From an uncultured Rikenellaceae bacterium (GTDB lineage Bacteria; Bacteroidota; Bacteroidia; Bacteroidales; Rikenellaceae): a stretch of DNA of 64,000 nt. The position numbers were made by a program, and so were the translations under genes. Where the stretch lies: the NCBI GenBank assembly GCA_910577285.1, contig CAJTLO010000006.1:95072-159071 (forward strand), given 5' to 3'. The notes below the pieces were generated by a model. The model had not been told where the DNA came from. It ran no database searches and worked only from the letters and a program-made list of their open reading frames with translations. Position 1 is the stretch's first letter. Each line of letters starts with the position of its first letter. This document shows, in pieces, positions 8,407 through 17,819 of this stretch.

Positions 8407-9607
8407 TGATACCCAGTTCTTTGATTTTCCTGTATAACGTGCGTTCCGAGATGAAGAGCTCCTTGGCGGCCTCTTTCCGGCGCCCGTTGTGCTTGCGCAG
8501 GGCCTTGACGATGGCATTGCGGAGGACCTCCTCTTTGGTCAGTTCCCTTTCCGGTTCGGTCACCTCTTCGCTTTCGGCGTATCCCGGTGCCGGAACCTGC
8601 TCCTGCGGGGCGGGAATCACGTGGGCGGCCTGCAGGAAGCCCGCGATCCGTTCGGCCTGTTCGGGCGTGCTGCGGCCCGCGAGAATCTCGTGCAGCATGC
8701 TTTTGATCTCGGATATTTCGGACCGCATGTCGAACAGCATCTTGTACAGCAGCTCCCGCTCGAAATCGCCCGAGGCATGAGGTTGGGAGCCGTTTCCCAC
8801 CAGCACCGGAACGGTGGTCTGGCTGCCGTCTTCGGGGAGGTAGCGTCTCAGTACCTCGGCGGTGATCGTCCGGGACTCTTCGATGGCGGAGATCTGCTCG
8901 GCCACGTTTTTGAGTTGGCGGATGTTTCCCCTCCAGTAGTAATCCTCGAGCATCGCCCTTGCCTGTGCGTCGAGCGTGATCGGAGGCATGCGGTACTGGA
9001 TGGCGACGTCGGCGGCGAATTTCCGGAAGAGGGTGTAGATGTCCTCTTTACGCTGCCGCAGGGCCGGCACATAGATGGGAACCGTGTTGAGACGGTAGTA
9101 GAGGTCTTCGCGGAACCGTCCCTCCCGGATGGCCGCCTGCAGGTTGATGTTGGTGGCCGCCACGACGCGGACGTTGGTTTTCTGGGTTTTCGACGAACCC
9201 ACGCGGATGAACTCTCCCGTTTGCAGCACGCGCAGCAGGCGCACCTGCGTGGAGTGGGGAAGCTCGGCTACCTCGTCGAGAAAGATCGTTCCGCCGTCGG
9301 CCTCCTCGAAGTAGCCTTTGCGGGCTTCGGTAGCCCCGGTGAACGACCCTTTTTCGTGCCCGAAAAGTTCCGAGTCGATCGTGCCTTCGGGGATGGCGCC
9401 GCAGTTCACGGCGATGTATTTGTGGTGTTTGCGGGCGCTGTAGGCGTGGATGATCTGCGGAAAGAACTCCTTGCCCACGCCGCTCTCCCCGGTCACGAGT
9501 ACCGAGAGATCGGTCGGCGCCACGCGCAGCGCTATTTCGAGCGCTCGGTCCATGGCGTCGCTGTTGCCTATGATGCCGAAACGCTGTTTGACTGCTAAAA
9601 GGTCCAT
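8396..9607 (-). CDS. Sigma-54-dependent transcriptional activator without receiver domain
   Basis: The 403-residue protein starts almost directly with the AAA+ domain: GESGVGKE (Walker A), GSFTGA (sigma-54 contact loop, Ser instead of the usual Ala), GGTIFLDEVAELP (Walker B), and LYYRLNTVPIYVPALRQR. After a 100-residue linker comes a Fis-type helix-turn-helix (RKEAAKELFISERTLYRKI). It lacks a response-regulator, GAF or PAS domain, so it may be constitutively active or controlled by a partner. In Bacteroidota a gene of this type commonly precedes lptE. Start at 9607 is chosen because AAA homology begins there; the upstream extension is low complexity. Confidence 0.92.
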   Translation of the reverse strand: MDLLAVKQRFGIIGNSDAMDRALEIALRVAPTDLSVLVTGESGVGKEFFPQIIHAYSARKHHKYIAVNCGAIPEGTIDSELFGHEKGSFTGATEARKGYFEEADGGTIFLDEVAELPHSTQVRLLRVLQTGEFIRVGSSKTQKTNVRVVAATNINLQAAIREGRFREDLYYRLNTVPIYVPALRQRKEDIYTLFRKFAADVAIQYRMPPITLDAQARAMLEDYYWRGNIRQLKNVAEQISAIEESRTITAEVLRRYLPEDGSQTTVPVLVGNGSQPHASGDFERELLYKMLFDMRSEISEIKSMLHEILAGRSTPEQAERIAGFLQAAHVIPAPQEQVPAPGYAESEEVTEPERELTKEEVLRNAIVKALRKHNGRRKEAAKELFISERTLYRKIKELGINEY

Positions 9608-9776
9608 GTTTGTTTCTCTATAATGTATGCTGTCGTGTTCGTTGCTCCGCGGCGGAGCAACTTCCGTCCGGCGGAGCGACATCCCGCAACGGAAATCTCC
9701 GTATCGCATCTGCGTGCGGACCCCTGCCGCCGCTTTCGGCCCGCACGATCCGTCGGACGAAAGAGGGCGGATCGTG

Positions 9777-10769
9777 TTATTCTTCCGTGACGGGTGCCTG
9801 CGGGGCAGGGTCCGCCATGTCGATCACGATGCCTCCCTTCACGGCGTCGATGTCGCGTTTGACGTAGTAGCCGTACAGGAGTACCCCGATCGTGATGACG
9901 AGGGCGATGATCGCGATAACGAGTACCGTATCCGGCCGCTTTTTCGGTTTCCCCGGCCGTCTGATATGGATGCTGGGGGTGAATGCCGTATCGGTATCGT
10001 CCGTCGGTGTTGCGGAGGGGGCGCCGGCGGGCGTCGAGGGAGCGGTGGCCGCCGGTGCGGGCGCATCGTCGTCGGGACGTGCGGCCGGGATCGACGCCTG
10101 TTCGGTTGCAGTCGCCGGGCGGGAGAGGGGTTCGTCGTCCTCTTCTTCTTCCCGTTTGCCGTAAAGGGCGCTGCGCAGGCGGCTTTTGCCGTGGCGTGCG
10201 GCCAGGGGGGCGGCGCTCTCCGCGGGGCATGCTGCCTGTGGGTGGAGCGGCTCTTCTTCCCGGTCGGTAACGGATTCCGCAGTAGAGGCTTGCAAGCACT
10301 CCTGCGGCGTTTGGGGCTGTACCGGCTCCTGCGGGGCGGCGGAGGTGGGCGGGACGGGCGTGGCGACACATTCCGGTGTCACGTCCGCGGGGAGCGACGG
10401 GTCGCTCTTCTCCTGCGGCGGTAGTTGCGTCGTATCGGATGGGGTCGGAACGTCGTGCGTCGGATTTTCCACTACGTATCTGCCTGCAGCCGTCCGGAGG
10501 AGGAGACCGACTCCTTCGACCGCGACGCGGCCGTTCTGCGAAAGTTCCTGCCGCAGGGTCGCTCCGTAGCTCTCTACCAGCTGACGGGCCGTATCGGACG
10601 GAATGTTCTCCAGTTCTGCTACTTTGGCTACCAGTTGTCCGTCGTCGGTGCGGAGCATCTCCGTGAAGATCAGTTCGCCGGAATCCCGCGAGAGGAGGGT
10701 GCCGCAGCCGGGGACGATCACCCGGCGCGAACCGCCGTTCAATATCTCTTTGATTGCCTTTCCGACCAT
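9777..10769 (-). CDS. Membrane-anchored protein with N-terminal HU-like (CCDC81-type) domain
   Basis: The 330-residue protein begins with a segment (residues 1-100) that resembles the HU-like domain found in Bacteroidota SPOR proteins: AIKEILNGGSRRVIVPGCGTLL and TLRQELSQNGRVAVEGVGLL. A long Pro, Thr, Ala-rich linker (about 105-265) follows, then one transmembrane helix (VLVIAIIALVITIGVLLYGYY, about 290-310) and a short tail. The classical SPOR domain that binds denuded peptidoglycan is missing. Topology would place the HU-like part in the cytosol. It may link the envelope to DNA or polymerise, but this is a guess. It is transcribed separately from the lptE group. Confidence 0.65.
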   Translation of the reverse strand: MVGKAIKEILNGGSRRVIVPGCGTLLSRDSGELIFTEMLRTDDGQLVAKVAELENIPSDTARQLVESYGATLRQELSQNGRVAVEGVGLLLRTAAGRYVVENPTHDVPTPSDTTQLPPQEKSDPSLPADVTPECVATPVPPTSAAPQEPVQPQTPQECLQASTAESVTDREEEPLHPQAACPAESAAPLAARHGKSRLRSALYGKREEEEDDEPLSRPATATEQASIPAARPDDDAPAPAATAPSTPAGAPSATPTDDTDTAFTPSIHIRRPGKPKKRPDTVLVIAIIALVITIGVLLYGYYVKRDIDAVKGGIVIDMADPAPQAPVTEE

Positions 10770-10791
10770 ATTTTCGTTGAAATGATTTGCC

Positions 10792-10799
10792 CAAAATTA
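10792..10799 (-). promoter_or_regulatory. Candidate -7 box for the HU-like membrane protein
   Basis: TAATTTTG on the minus strand matches TAnnTTTG and lies 23 bases upstream of the start codon at 10769. No clear -33 element is seen. Confidence 0.45.
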
Positions 10800-10991
10800 G
10801 GGCTTTTTCACGGAAATGCAGTGTGCATTGGGGTAAAAACGAGATTATGCGGCGAAATAGTTGATAAATCGAAAAAGAATCGTTTGCTTTGTATTCCTTA
10901 TTGCGTGCAATCCGGGTGAGCTACTTCGGTCCGAAACGGAGGAAGTAGACGAGACGGATTGTCGGATTTACCGGTAATAATCTGCGTTGAG

Positions 10992-12383
10992 ATGAAAAAC
11001 AAGTACATCGACCTTATCGAACAGACGTTCGAGTTTCCTCAGGATGAGTTCACCGTAGAGGACAACGAACTCTATTTTCACGGCGTGCCGCTGATGGACA
11101 TTATCAAGCAGTACGGAACGCCGCTGAAGATCTCCTATCTGCCCAAGATATCGCAGCAGATCAACCGTGCCAAGCGCATGTTCAACGTGGCGATGGCCAA
11201 GGTCGATTACAAGGGTTCCTACAACTACTGCTACTGTACGAAGAGTTCGCACTTCTCGTTCGTACTGGAAGAGGCGCTGAAGAACGAGATCAATCTCGAA
11301 ACCTCGTCGGCATACGACATCCACATCATCAATGCGCTCTACGAGAGCGGCCTCATCAACAAGGACATCTACATCGTTTGCAACGGCTTCAAACGGCCGC
11401 AGTATGTGGAGAACATCGCCAACCTGATCAACAGCGGTTTTACCAATACCATTCCGGTGATCGACAACAAGCAGGAGTTGGATTTGCTGGACATCATCGA
11501 GAAACCCTGCCAGATAGGCATCCGCATCGCATCGGAGGAGGAGCCCAAGTTCGATTTTTACACCTCGCGTCTGGGAATACGCTACAACGACATCATACCT
11601 TATTATAAGGAGCGGATCAAGAACAACAAGAAGGTGAAGCTCAAGATGCTTCATTTCTTCATCAACACCGGTATCAAGGATACGGCCTACTATTGGAACG
11701 AGCTGCACAAGTGCATTCAGGTCTATTGCGAGCTGAAGAAGCTGGCGCCGGAGCTCGATTCGCTGAACATCGGCGGCGGCTTCCCCATCAAGAATTCGCT
11801 CGCTTTCGACTACGATTACGAATATATGACCGAGGAGATCGTGGCGCAGATCAAGAACGTTTGCAATGCCAACGATGTGGAGGAGCCAAATATCTTCACC
11901 GAGTTCGGTTCGTTCACGGTAGGCGAAAGCGGTGCGGCGCTTTTCTCCATCATCAACCAGAAGCAGCAGAACGATCGCGAGAGCTGGTATATGATCGACA
12001 GTTCTTTCATGACGACGCTCCCCGATATATGGGGCATCAACCAGCGCTATCCGTTGCTGGCCATCAACAATTGGGACAAGGAGTATCAGCGGGTCTTCCT
12101 GGGCGGTCTGTCGTGCGACAGCGAGGATTATTACAGTGGCGAGGCCCATTCCAATGCGGTGTTCCTCCCGAAACTCACCCCGGGCGAAACGCAGTATATC
12201 GGCTTCTTCCATACGGGTGCCTACCAGGAGTCGCTGGGCGGCTTCGGAGGGATTCAGCACTGCCTGATTCCGGCGCCGAAACATATCGTCATCGATCGCG
12301 ACAAGAGCGACAACGAATACTATACGCGTCTTTTCGCCAAGGAGCAGAGTTACCGTTCCATGATGAGAATCCTGGGGTATTGA
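10992..12383 (+). CDS. Arginine decarboxylase-like PLP enzyme (alanine racemase fold)
   Basis: The 463-residue protein belongs to the fold-III PLP decarboxylases. CYCTKSSHF carries the Lys expected to bind PLP, LKMLHFFINTG resembles the substrate loop, LNIGGGFP is the phosphate-binding glycine loop, and SCDSEDYYSGE holds the Cys-Asp of the C-terminal active site. Proteins of this length and type are annotated as biosynthetic arginine decarboxylase in Bacteroidota, giving agmatine for polyamine synthesis; a related diamino-acid substrate is possible. The ATG at 10992 is preferred over an upstream GTG-like start because the homology begins with MKNKYIDLIEQ. It is followed by a strong terminator. 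Confidence 0.85.
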   Translation: MKNKYIDLIEQTFEFPQDEFTVEDNELYFHGVPLMDIIKQYGTPLKISYLPKISQQINRAKRMFNVAMAKVDYKGSYNYCYCTKSSHFSFVLEEALKNEINLETSSAYDIHIINALYESGLINKDIYIVCNGFKRPQYVENIANLINSGFTNTIPVIDNKQELDLLDIIEKPCQIGIRIASEEEPKFDFYTSRLGIRYNDIIPYYKERIKNNKKVKLKMLHFFINTGIKDTAYYWNELHKCIQVYCELKKLAPELDSLNIGGGFPIKNSLAFDYDYEYMTEEIVAQIKNVCNANDVEEPNIFTEFGSFTVGESGAALFSIINQKQQNDRESWYMIDSSFMTTLPDIWGINQRYPLLAINNWDKEYQRVFLGGLSCDSEDYYSGEAHSNAVFLPKLTPGETQYIGFFHTGAYQESLGGFGGIQHCLIPAPKHIVIDRDKSDNEYYTRLFAKEQSYRSMMRILGY

Positions 12384-12415
12384 CCTGCGGCCGGTATTTC
12401 GCCGGACTGACCTGC

Positions 12416-12451
12416 GGCTGCCGGGAACGAAAGTTCCCGGCAGCCTTTTTT
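12416..12451 (+). terminator. Rho-independent terminator of the arginine decarboxylase gene
   Basis: A perfect 13-bp stem (GGCTGCCGGGAAC with its complement) and GAAA loop are followed by six T. Confidence 0.95.
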
Positions 12452-12701
12452 GTATGCAGGGTGGCGGCCGCAGATCGGGGGCGGGGGCTGCGGTGCCGGA
12501 AGGGCGGATGCGAGCGAACGATGGGAGAGCTCCACGCGGTGCCGCTCCGAGTCGGACACCGCATTGTGTATATCCGGAGATGCGGGCGAAAGCGTAATAA
12601 TACCGAATGTGTTTTTGGGGTCTTTGATAATTCTAAAATAAACATAAGTAGTGTTTAAAATAAAATTAGTTATAAAAATGGCTTTTGAAAAATAAAAATA
12701 A

Positions 12702-12709
12702 TATATTTG
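12702..12709 (+). promoter_or_regulatory. -7 box of the lysC-lysA operon
   Basis: TATATTTG matches the Bacteroidota consensus, 17 bases before the lysC ATG. A TTTG at 12684-12687 is only 14 bases upstream, closer than usual. The surrounding 60 bases are very AT-rich compared with the coding regions. Confidence 0.65.
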
Positions 12710-12726
12710 TGGCGTAAGTTGTATTG

Positions 12727-14061
12727 ATGGATAAAAAATCGGGAATGATGAAGGTTTTGAAATTCGGCGGGACTTCGGTGGGCAGCGCTGCCCACATGAG
12801 GCGGGTGGCAGATATTCTTGTACGCGAAGGAGCTGGAGTCGTGGTGCTTTCGGCCATGTCCGGTACGACGGACGCTTTGCAGCGGATCGCTTCGTTCGCT
12901 TCGGCGGGCGGTTGCGACCGGGAGGTGGCGTTGCTGTTGGCCGGACTGAAGCGCAAATACATGCGGTGCGTCGAAGAGTTGCTCGTTGGCCGGCGTGAGG
13001 AGGCCTCCCGGGCGGTGGAATGCGCACTGGCCCGGGTGGCTTCGCAGGCTGCCTCCTATGCGGGGGAGGTGTCGCAACGGGTGATCATCGCACAGGGCGA
13101 GCTGCTGACCACCGCTCTCTTCACCCTGTATCTGCGGGAGCGGGGATGCCGGGCCGAACTGCTGCATGCGCCCGCCTTCGTGCATGGCGGGGAGGAGGCC
13201 CGTGTGGATGCCGTCCGGCTCCGTAGCCTGGCGGAGGTCGTGGCCGACGGGGGCTATGCGGTCACCCAGGGATTCATTTGCAGCGGTCCGGACGGGATGA
13301 TCGACAACCTCGGCCGTGGAGGAAGCGACTACAGCGCCGCGTTGATAGGGGCGGCGCTCGGGGCCGACGAAGTACAGATATGGACCGACATAGACGGCAT
13401 GCACAACAACGATCCCCGCTACGTGGAGGGAACCTTTCCCATTCGTCGGATGCACTTCGACGAGGCGGCCGAACTGGCCTACTTCGGGGCGAAGATTCTG
13501 CATCCGTCCACCATCCAGCCATGCAGGGAGCGGGGGATTCCCGTGTTGCTGAAGAACAGCATGGCGCCCGATGCCCCCGGTACGCTCATCTCCGGCGAGG
13601 AGGTCGGTGGTCCTCGCTATCGTGCCGTGGCGGCCAAGGACGGCATCACGGTGGTGAGAATCTGCTCCGCCCGGATGCTGATGGCTTACGGTTTCCTGCG
13701 CAGGGTGTTCGAGATCTTCGAGCGGTATCGGACACCGATCGACATGATCGCCACCTCCGAAGTGGCCGTGTCGCTTACGGTGGACAGCGATTGCCGTCTG
13801 ACGGAGATCGCTGCCGAGCTGGCCTTGCTGGGGACGGTGGAGGTGGAGACGGGCAACTCCATCGTGTGCCTGGTGGGAGAGCTGGAGCATGCCCGGCAGG
13901 GGCGGGCCCGGGAGGTGATGGAGGCGGCGGGCGACGTGCCCCTGAAGATGATCTCCTACGGTGCGAGTCGCCGGAGCATCGCCTTGCTGACCGATACGCG
14001 CTACCGGACGCGCCTGCTGCGGAACCTCAATGAAAAATTGTTTGCCGGATATGCTGAGTAG
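12727..14061 (+). CDS. lysC: Aspartate kinase (monofunctional)
   Basis: Aspartate kinase phosphorylates aspartate, the first step toward lysine, diaminopimelate, threonine and methionine. The 444-residue protein has KVLKFGGTSVG at the N-terminus, VVVLSAMSGTTD, the kinase motif GRGGSDYSAALIGAALGADE, and WTDIDGMHNNDPR with conserved acidic residues. Two ACT domains follow from about residue 300 (ICSARMLMAYGFLRRVFEIF and VETGNSIVCLVGE), the normal site of feedback by lysine. There is no homoserine dehydrogenase domain. ATG 12727 is chosen over the TTG at 12724. The 3' end overlaps lysA by 32 bases, so both are translated from one mRNA. Confidence 0.95.
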   Translation: MDKKSGMMKVLKFGGTSVGSAAHMRRVADILVREGAGVVVLSAMSGTTDALQRIASFASAGGCDREVALLLAGLKRKYMRCVEELLVGRREEASRAVECALARVASQAASYAGEVSQRVIIAQGELLTTALFTLYLRERGCRAELLHAPAFVHGGEEARVDAVRLRSLAEVVADGGYAVTQGFICSGPDGMIDNLGRGGSDYSAALIGAALGADEVQIWTDIDGMHNNDPRYVEGTFPIRRMHFDEAAELAYFGAKILHPSTIQPCRERGIPVLLKNSMAPDAPGTLISGEEVGGPRYRAVAAKDGITVVRICSARMLMAYGFLRRVFEIFERYRTPIDMIATSEVAVSLTVDSDCRLTEIAAELALLGTVEVETGNSIVCLVGELEHARQGRAREVMEAAGDVPLKMISYGASRRSIALLTDTRYRTRLLRNLNEKLFAGYAE

Positions 14062-15208
14062 GAGGATTGCGGAGCGGCTCCGGGGGTGTGAAACTCCCTT
14101 TTACCTGTATGACATGGAGTTGCTGCGGCAGACGGTGGAGGCCGCTCTGGCGGCGGCCGGCCGCTACGGCTATCGGGTGCACTATGCCATGAAGGCCAAC
14201 AACGACCGTCGGATCATGGCGTACATCGCAGCGAGCGGCATGGGGGCCGATTGCGTGAGCGGGAACGAGGTGCGCCGGGCGCTCGAAACGGGCTTCGCCC
14301 CGCAAGCTATCGTCTATGCGGGTGTGGGCAAGAAGGACAGCGAGATAGCCTATGCGTTGGAGCAGGGGATATTCGCGTTCAACTGCGAGTCGAAAGGCGA
14401 GTTGGTGGTGATCGATTCCATCGCACGGGAGCTGGGCGTCGTGGCCGATGTGGCCTTGCGGATCAACCCCGACGTCGATCCCCGTACCCACAGCCACATC
14501 ACTACGGGCCTTCCGGAGAACAAGTTCGGAATCTCTCCGCAGGAACTCGGGGAGGTGGTGGAGATGTCGGGCGACCTGCACAATGTCGACATCATGGGGT
14601 TGCATTTCCACATCGGGTCCCAGATCACCGATCTGGAGGTGTTCGCCACGCTTTGCGCCAAGGTCAATGCTGCGTACGCGTGGTTTGCGGGGAAGGGGTT
14701 CCGGATTACCGACGTGAACGTGGGGGGCGGACTCGGAGTGGATTACGACACGCCCGATGCCCGTCCCATACCGGACTTCGGGGCCTATTTCGCCGTCTTC
14801 GCCGGCGGGCTCGAGCTGCCCGCGTCGGTGAGGGTGCACTTCGAACTGGGGCGTTCGCTCGTGGCGCAGTGCGGCGAACTCATCTCCCGGGTGCTCTACA
14901 CCAAGGTGAACGGCAACGGACAGGATGTCGCCCTCATCGACGCGAGCATGACCGAACTGTTGCGGCCGGCGCTCTACGGTTCCCGGCATGCGATCGAGAA
15001 CCTGACCGGCGCGGGAGCGGCGCGTACCTATACGATCGGCGGAACGGTGTGCGAATCGTCGGATATTTTTGCCCGGGGGCTCGCCCTGCCCGAGCTGAGG
15101 CGCGGCGATCTGCTCTCGATCAAGAGTACCGGTGCCTACGGAGCCGCTATGGCATCGCGTTACAATCTCCACGACCTGCCCCGGGCCCTCTTCAGCGACG
15201 AGTTGTGA
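14030..15208 (+). CDS. lysA: Diaminopimelate decarboxylase
   Basis: LysA converts meso-diaminopimelate to lysine, the last step of the pathway started by its operon partner lysC. The 392-residue fold-III PLP enzyme shows TPFYLYDMELL, YAMKANND with the PLP Lys, GLHFHIGSQI, the phosphate loop NVGGGLGVDY, and VCESSDIFARG with the active-site Cys near the C-terminus. The start ATG lies inside the lysC end, an overlap of 32 bases in another frame. The pairing of lysC with lysA suggests this aspartate kinase serves the lysine branch. Confidence 0.96.
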   Translation: MKNCLPDMLSRRIAERLRGCETPFYLYDMELLRQTVEAALAAAGRYGYRVHYAMKANNDRRIMAYIAASGMGADCVSGNEVRRALETGFAPQAIVYAGVGKKDSEIAYALEQGIFAFNCESKGELVVIDSIARELGVVADVALRINPDVDPRTHSHITTGLPENKFGISPQELGEVVEMSGDLHNVDIMGLHFHIGSQITDLEVFATLCAKVNAAYAWFAGKGFRITDVNVGGGLGVDYDTPDARPIPDFGAYFAVFAGGLELPASVRVHFELGRSLVAQCGELISRVLYTKVNGNGQDVALIDASMTELLRPALYGSRHAIENLTGAGAARTYTIGGTVCESSDIFARGLALPELRRGDLLSIKSTGAYGAAMASRYNLHDLPRALFSDEL

Positions 15209-15340
15209 ATGCGTGTTCCGTACACGTGGTGAAGGCGTCCCGTTCGGCGGGGGCGCCTTCACCGCGTGTGACGGAAGCCCGTGGGGACGGAAATTACCGA
15301 ATAACATACTCCCTTATGCCGATTTATCCCGTAAAAATAA

Positions 15341-15348
15341 TATATTTG
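15341..15348 (+). promoter_or_regulatory. -7 box almost touching the next start codon
   Basis: TATATTTG matches TAnnTTTG and ends only seven bases before the ATG at 15356, so transcription would begin at or a few bases before the start codon. No good -33 element is visible. Confidence 0.6.
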
Positions 15349-15355
15349 GGTTTGT

Positions 15356-17815
15356 ATGTATCGCTTTCTGTTGCGGGGCCGGTTGGCCGGGATCGTTGCG
15401 GCAGCATGGGCGACCTTTTGCTGCATGGCATTGTCTGCACAGGAACCTGCGGACGGTGAACCCTTCTACGACCCGTTCGCAGACGATTTCCGGGAGATAA
15501 CGGTCGATACCGCGCTCTTCTATTCCCCTTTGGGCGACGGGAGTACGCTCTTCGCACGGCTTTCGCGTTACGGCTTCGGGTTTACCTCTTATCGCTCCCG
15601 CGGAGCGGACGAGCGGTTGGAGCGGGCGTCGCTCGCCGGGCTGGAGCTCTCCTCCGGCATAGGGCGTTATCCTGATTACCATCTCTATACGGCCCTGGGG
15701 GCCCTCTCGCCGCAGTCGGCCCGCGTCTACGGCCTTGTGGGTGCGGGGACTTATGCGCCGCTTTACACCGACTTCTATGACATGCGGGCTTCGCTGGCCA
15801 TGCAGGGTGTTTCGGCCACCTATACCTGGTCCTGTCGACGTTATCGTCACGGGATGCGTCTGCGCACGGCCGGCCGCATGGGGCGCGGATGGTATTATGC
15901 GCTCGCTGCCCGGGGACGCTGGGGTGAGGATGCCTTCGTAAAGGGGGTATTCACCGACTCCTTCATGGCATCGGCCGCCGTGGAAAAGCGCTTCGGGATG
16001 GGAGCGTCGTTGTCGTTGTTCGTGATGGCGGCGCCGCAGGAGCGCGGGATGAAGGGGTGGACCGAACGCGAGGCGTACCGGTTGACGGGTGACAATCGAT
16101 ACAATCCCGTGTGGGGACCTTTCCAGGGGAGAGTCCGCAATTCGCGGGTGCGGCGCGATTTCGCTCCGTTGGCGGGGGTGAATTTCGGCATCTCCGACCG
16201 CAACGGCGTCTATTATTCGGTGTCGGCGGGATGCCGTTACGGCTACAGGAGCCGCAGCGGGCTTTCGTGGTCGGATGCACCCAGTCCCGCACCGGATTAC
16301 TACGGCAACCTGCCGGGCCACCGGACCGAGCCGCACGTGATCGCGGCCCTGGAGGAGGCGTGGCGTTCGGGGGAGGTGAAGGTGAGACAGGTGGATTGGA
16401 TGGGAATGTACGAAGCCAACCTCTTCTCGCCGGACGGAGCGGCCCTCTACCTGGCCGACAGGCGGATGGAGCGTGTGGAGGGGTGGCAGGCGGCTTTCTC
16501 TGCGACGGCTCCCGAACGGGACGGTTTTCGGTGCGATTACGGGATGCGCCTGCGCCTGGATAGGAGCAACTTCTACCGGGAGGTGTCCGACCTGCTCGGG
16601 GCTTCGTTCGTGTATAACCGCGACCCCTTCACCGGTGCGGAGAGCGATCTGCGCCGTTCGGGACGGCGCGTGCGGTGCGGCGATCGTTACGACTACGATT
16701 ACGACATCCTGCGTCGCGAGGCCGTGCTTTTCGGTGCGGGGCATTATCGGTACGGTCGTTTCGGGCTTTCGTTCGGCGCCGAACTGGCGTTCGCTGACCT
16801 CGGCCGGATCGGTCGTTACGAGAAGGCCACCTTGCCCGGCGGACGTTCCTACGGCCCTTCCGCCGTAAACCGTTTCACGCCCTACCAGGTGTATGTGTCG
16901 GCCCGCTATGCCTTCAGTGCCCGCCACCGCATGCGTGCGGAGCTCTTCGCCGGCGAATACATGCCCCACTACGAGGAGATCTTCCTCTCGCCCGACTACA
17001 GCAATGCGTTGGCCGACGGCATCCGGATGTTGCGGATGGTCGGTGCGCAGGTGGAATACAGGGTGCCGCTGGGGCGGTTCGTCGTGGCCGAAGCGGCCGG
17101 GTACCTCATCGGTACGCGCGATGCCATGCGGGTGGAGCGCTATTACGACGATCTGTACGGGACGTACTGCGATCTCTCTCTGTCCGGTATCGCGAAGCTC
17201 GACTGGGGTGTGGAGGCCGGGGTGCGGGTCGAACTGACCGAGCGACTGGGCTTGTTGGCGGTACTGTCGGTGGGGAACAATCTCTACCGCGGCGAACCCG
17301 CAGTTGCCGTCTACGACGATGCTTCGGGAAAGCTGCTGCTCCGGGACGACCGCGCCCGGCTGGACGGTTTCGTGCATTCGGCGACTCCCCAGACGACCGC
17401 TGCCGTCGTCCTGAATTACAGCACCGCCTCGCAGTGGGGGTTCACGATCGAGGGCATGTATGCCGGCCGGCGCTACGTGACGGTGAATCCGTTGCGGCGT
17501 ACCGACCGTTTCCTCTACCTCGCCGCTTCGCCCGAGCAGCGGCAGGCGTGTTTCCGGCAGGAGCGGCTGCCCGATGCCTGGGTGGTGAATGCGGGGATTA
17601 CCAAGGGATTCACGTTTTTCGGGGTGCGGGTGTTCGCGAGTTTCTCGGTGGACAACCTGCTCGACCGGCACGATATCCTCTACGGAGGTTACGAGCCGAT
17701 GAGGTTCGACAAATATACGACTTCCGACGGAGGCACGGCCTATCGCCCTTTCCCGGCGCGTTACACCTATGCCTATCCCCGGACGTTTCTCGCTTCGCTG
17801 ACCGTAAGTTTTTAG
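15356..17815 (+). CDS. TonB-dependent receptor-like outer-membrane protein
   Basis: The 819-residue protein has a signal peptide (cleavage expected after MALSAQ, about residue 28) and then a long barrel of alternating strands ending in FLASLTVSF, the terminal Phe typical of outer-membrane barrels. The C-terminal half shows TonB-receptor features such as RFTPYQVYVSARYAF, LRRTDRFLYLA and VDNLLDRHDILYGGYEPMR. The usual carboxypeptidase-like domain, TonB box and a clear plug domain are not visible, so it may be a reduced member. Two DUF5689 lipoproteins follow at once (4 bases, then an overlap), and such pairs are typical in Bacteroidota. Substrate unknown. Confidence 0.75.
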   Translation: MYRFLLRGRLAGIVAAAWATFCCMALSAQEPADGEPFYDPFADDFREITVDTALFYSPLGDGSTLFARLSRYGFGFTSYRSRGADERLERASLAGLELSSGIGRYPDYHLYTALGALSPQSARVYGLVGAGTYAPLYTDFYDMRASLAMQGVSATYTWSCRRYRHGMRLRTAGRMGRGWYYALAARGRWGEDAFVKGVFTDSFMASAAVEKRFGMGASLSLFVMAAPQERGMKGWTEREAYRLTGDNRYNPVWGPFQGRVRNSRVRRDFAPLAGVNFGISDRNGVYYSVSAGCRYGYRSRSGLSWSDAPSPAPDYYGNLPGHRTEPHVIAALEEAWRSGEVKVRQVDWMGMYEANLFSPDGAALYLADRRMERVEGWQAAFSATAPERDGFRCDYGMRLRLDRSNFYREVSDLLGASFVYNRDPFTGAESDLRRSGRRVRCGDRYDYDYDILRREAVLFGAGHYRYGRFGLSFGAELAFADLGRIGRYEKATLPGGRSYGPSAVNRFTPYQVYVSARYAFSARHRMRAELFAGEYMPHYEEIFLSPDYSNALADGIRMLRMVGAQVEYRVPLGRFVVAEAAGYLIGTRDAMRVERYYDDLYGTYCDLSLSGIAKLDWGVEAGVRVELTERLGLLAVLSVGNNLYRGEPAVAVYDDASGKLLLRDDRARLDGFVHSATPQTTAAVVLNYSTASQWGFTIEGMYAGRRYVTVNPLRRTDRFLYLAASPEQRQACFRQERLPDAWVVNAGITKGFTFFGVRVFASFSVDNLLDRHDILYGGYEPMRFDKYTTSDGGTAYRPFPARYTYAYPRTFLASLTVSF

Positions 17816-17819
17816 TGCG

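Noticed and set aside
10968..12284. 438-codon minus-strand frame opposite the arginine decarboxylase
   Set aside because: Antisense to a gene with clear PLP-enzyme motifs; no motif of its own.
12670..13890. 406-codon minus-strand frame opposite lysC
   Set aside because: Antisense shadow; lysC motifs and the promoter are on the plus strand.
15314..17671. 785-codon minus-strand frame opposite the receptor-like gene
   Set aside because: Composition (His, Arg, Pro-rich) and lack of motifs mark it as antisense shadow; the plus strand has signal peptide and barrel features.
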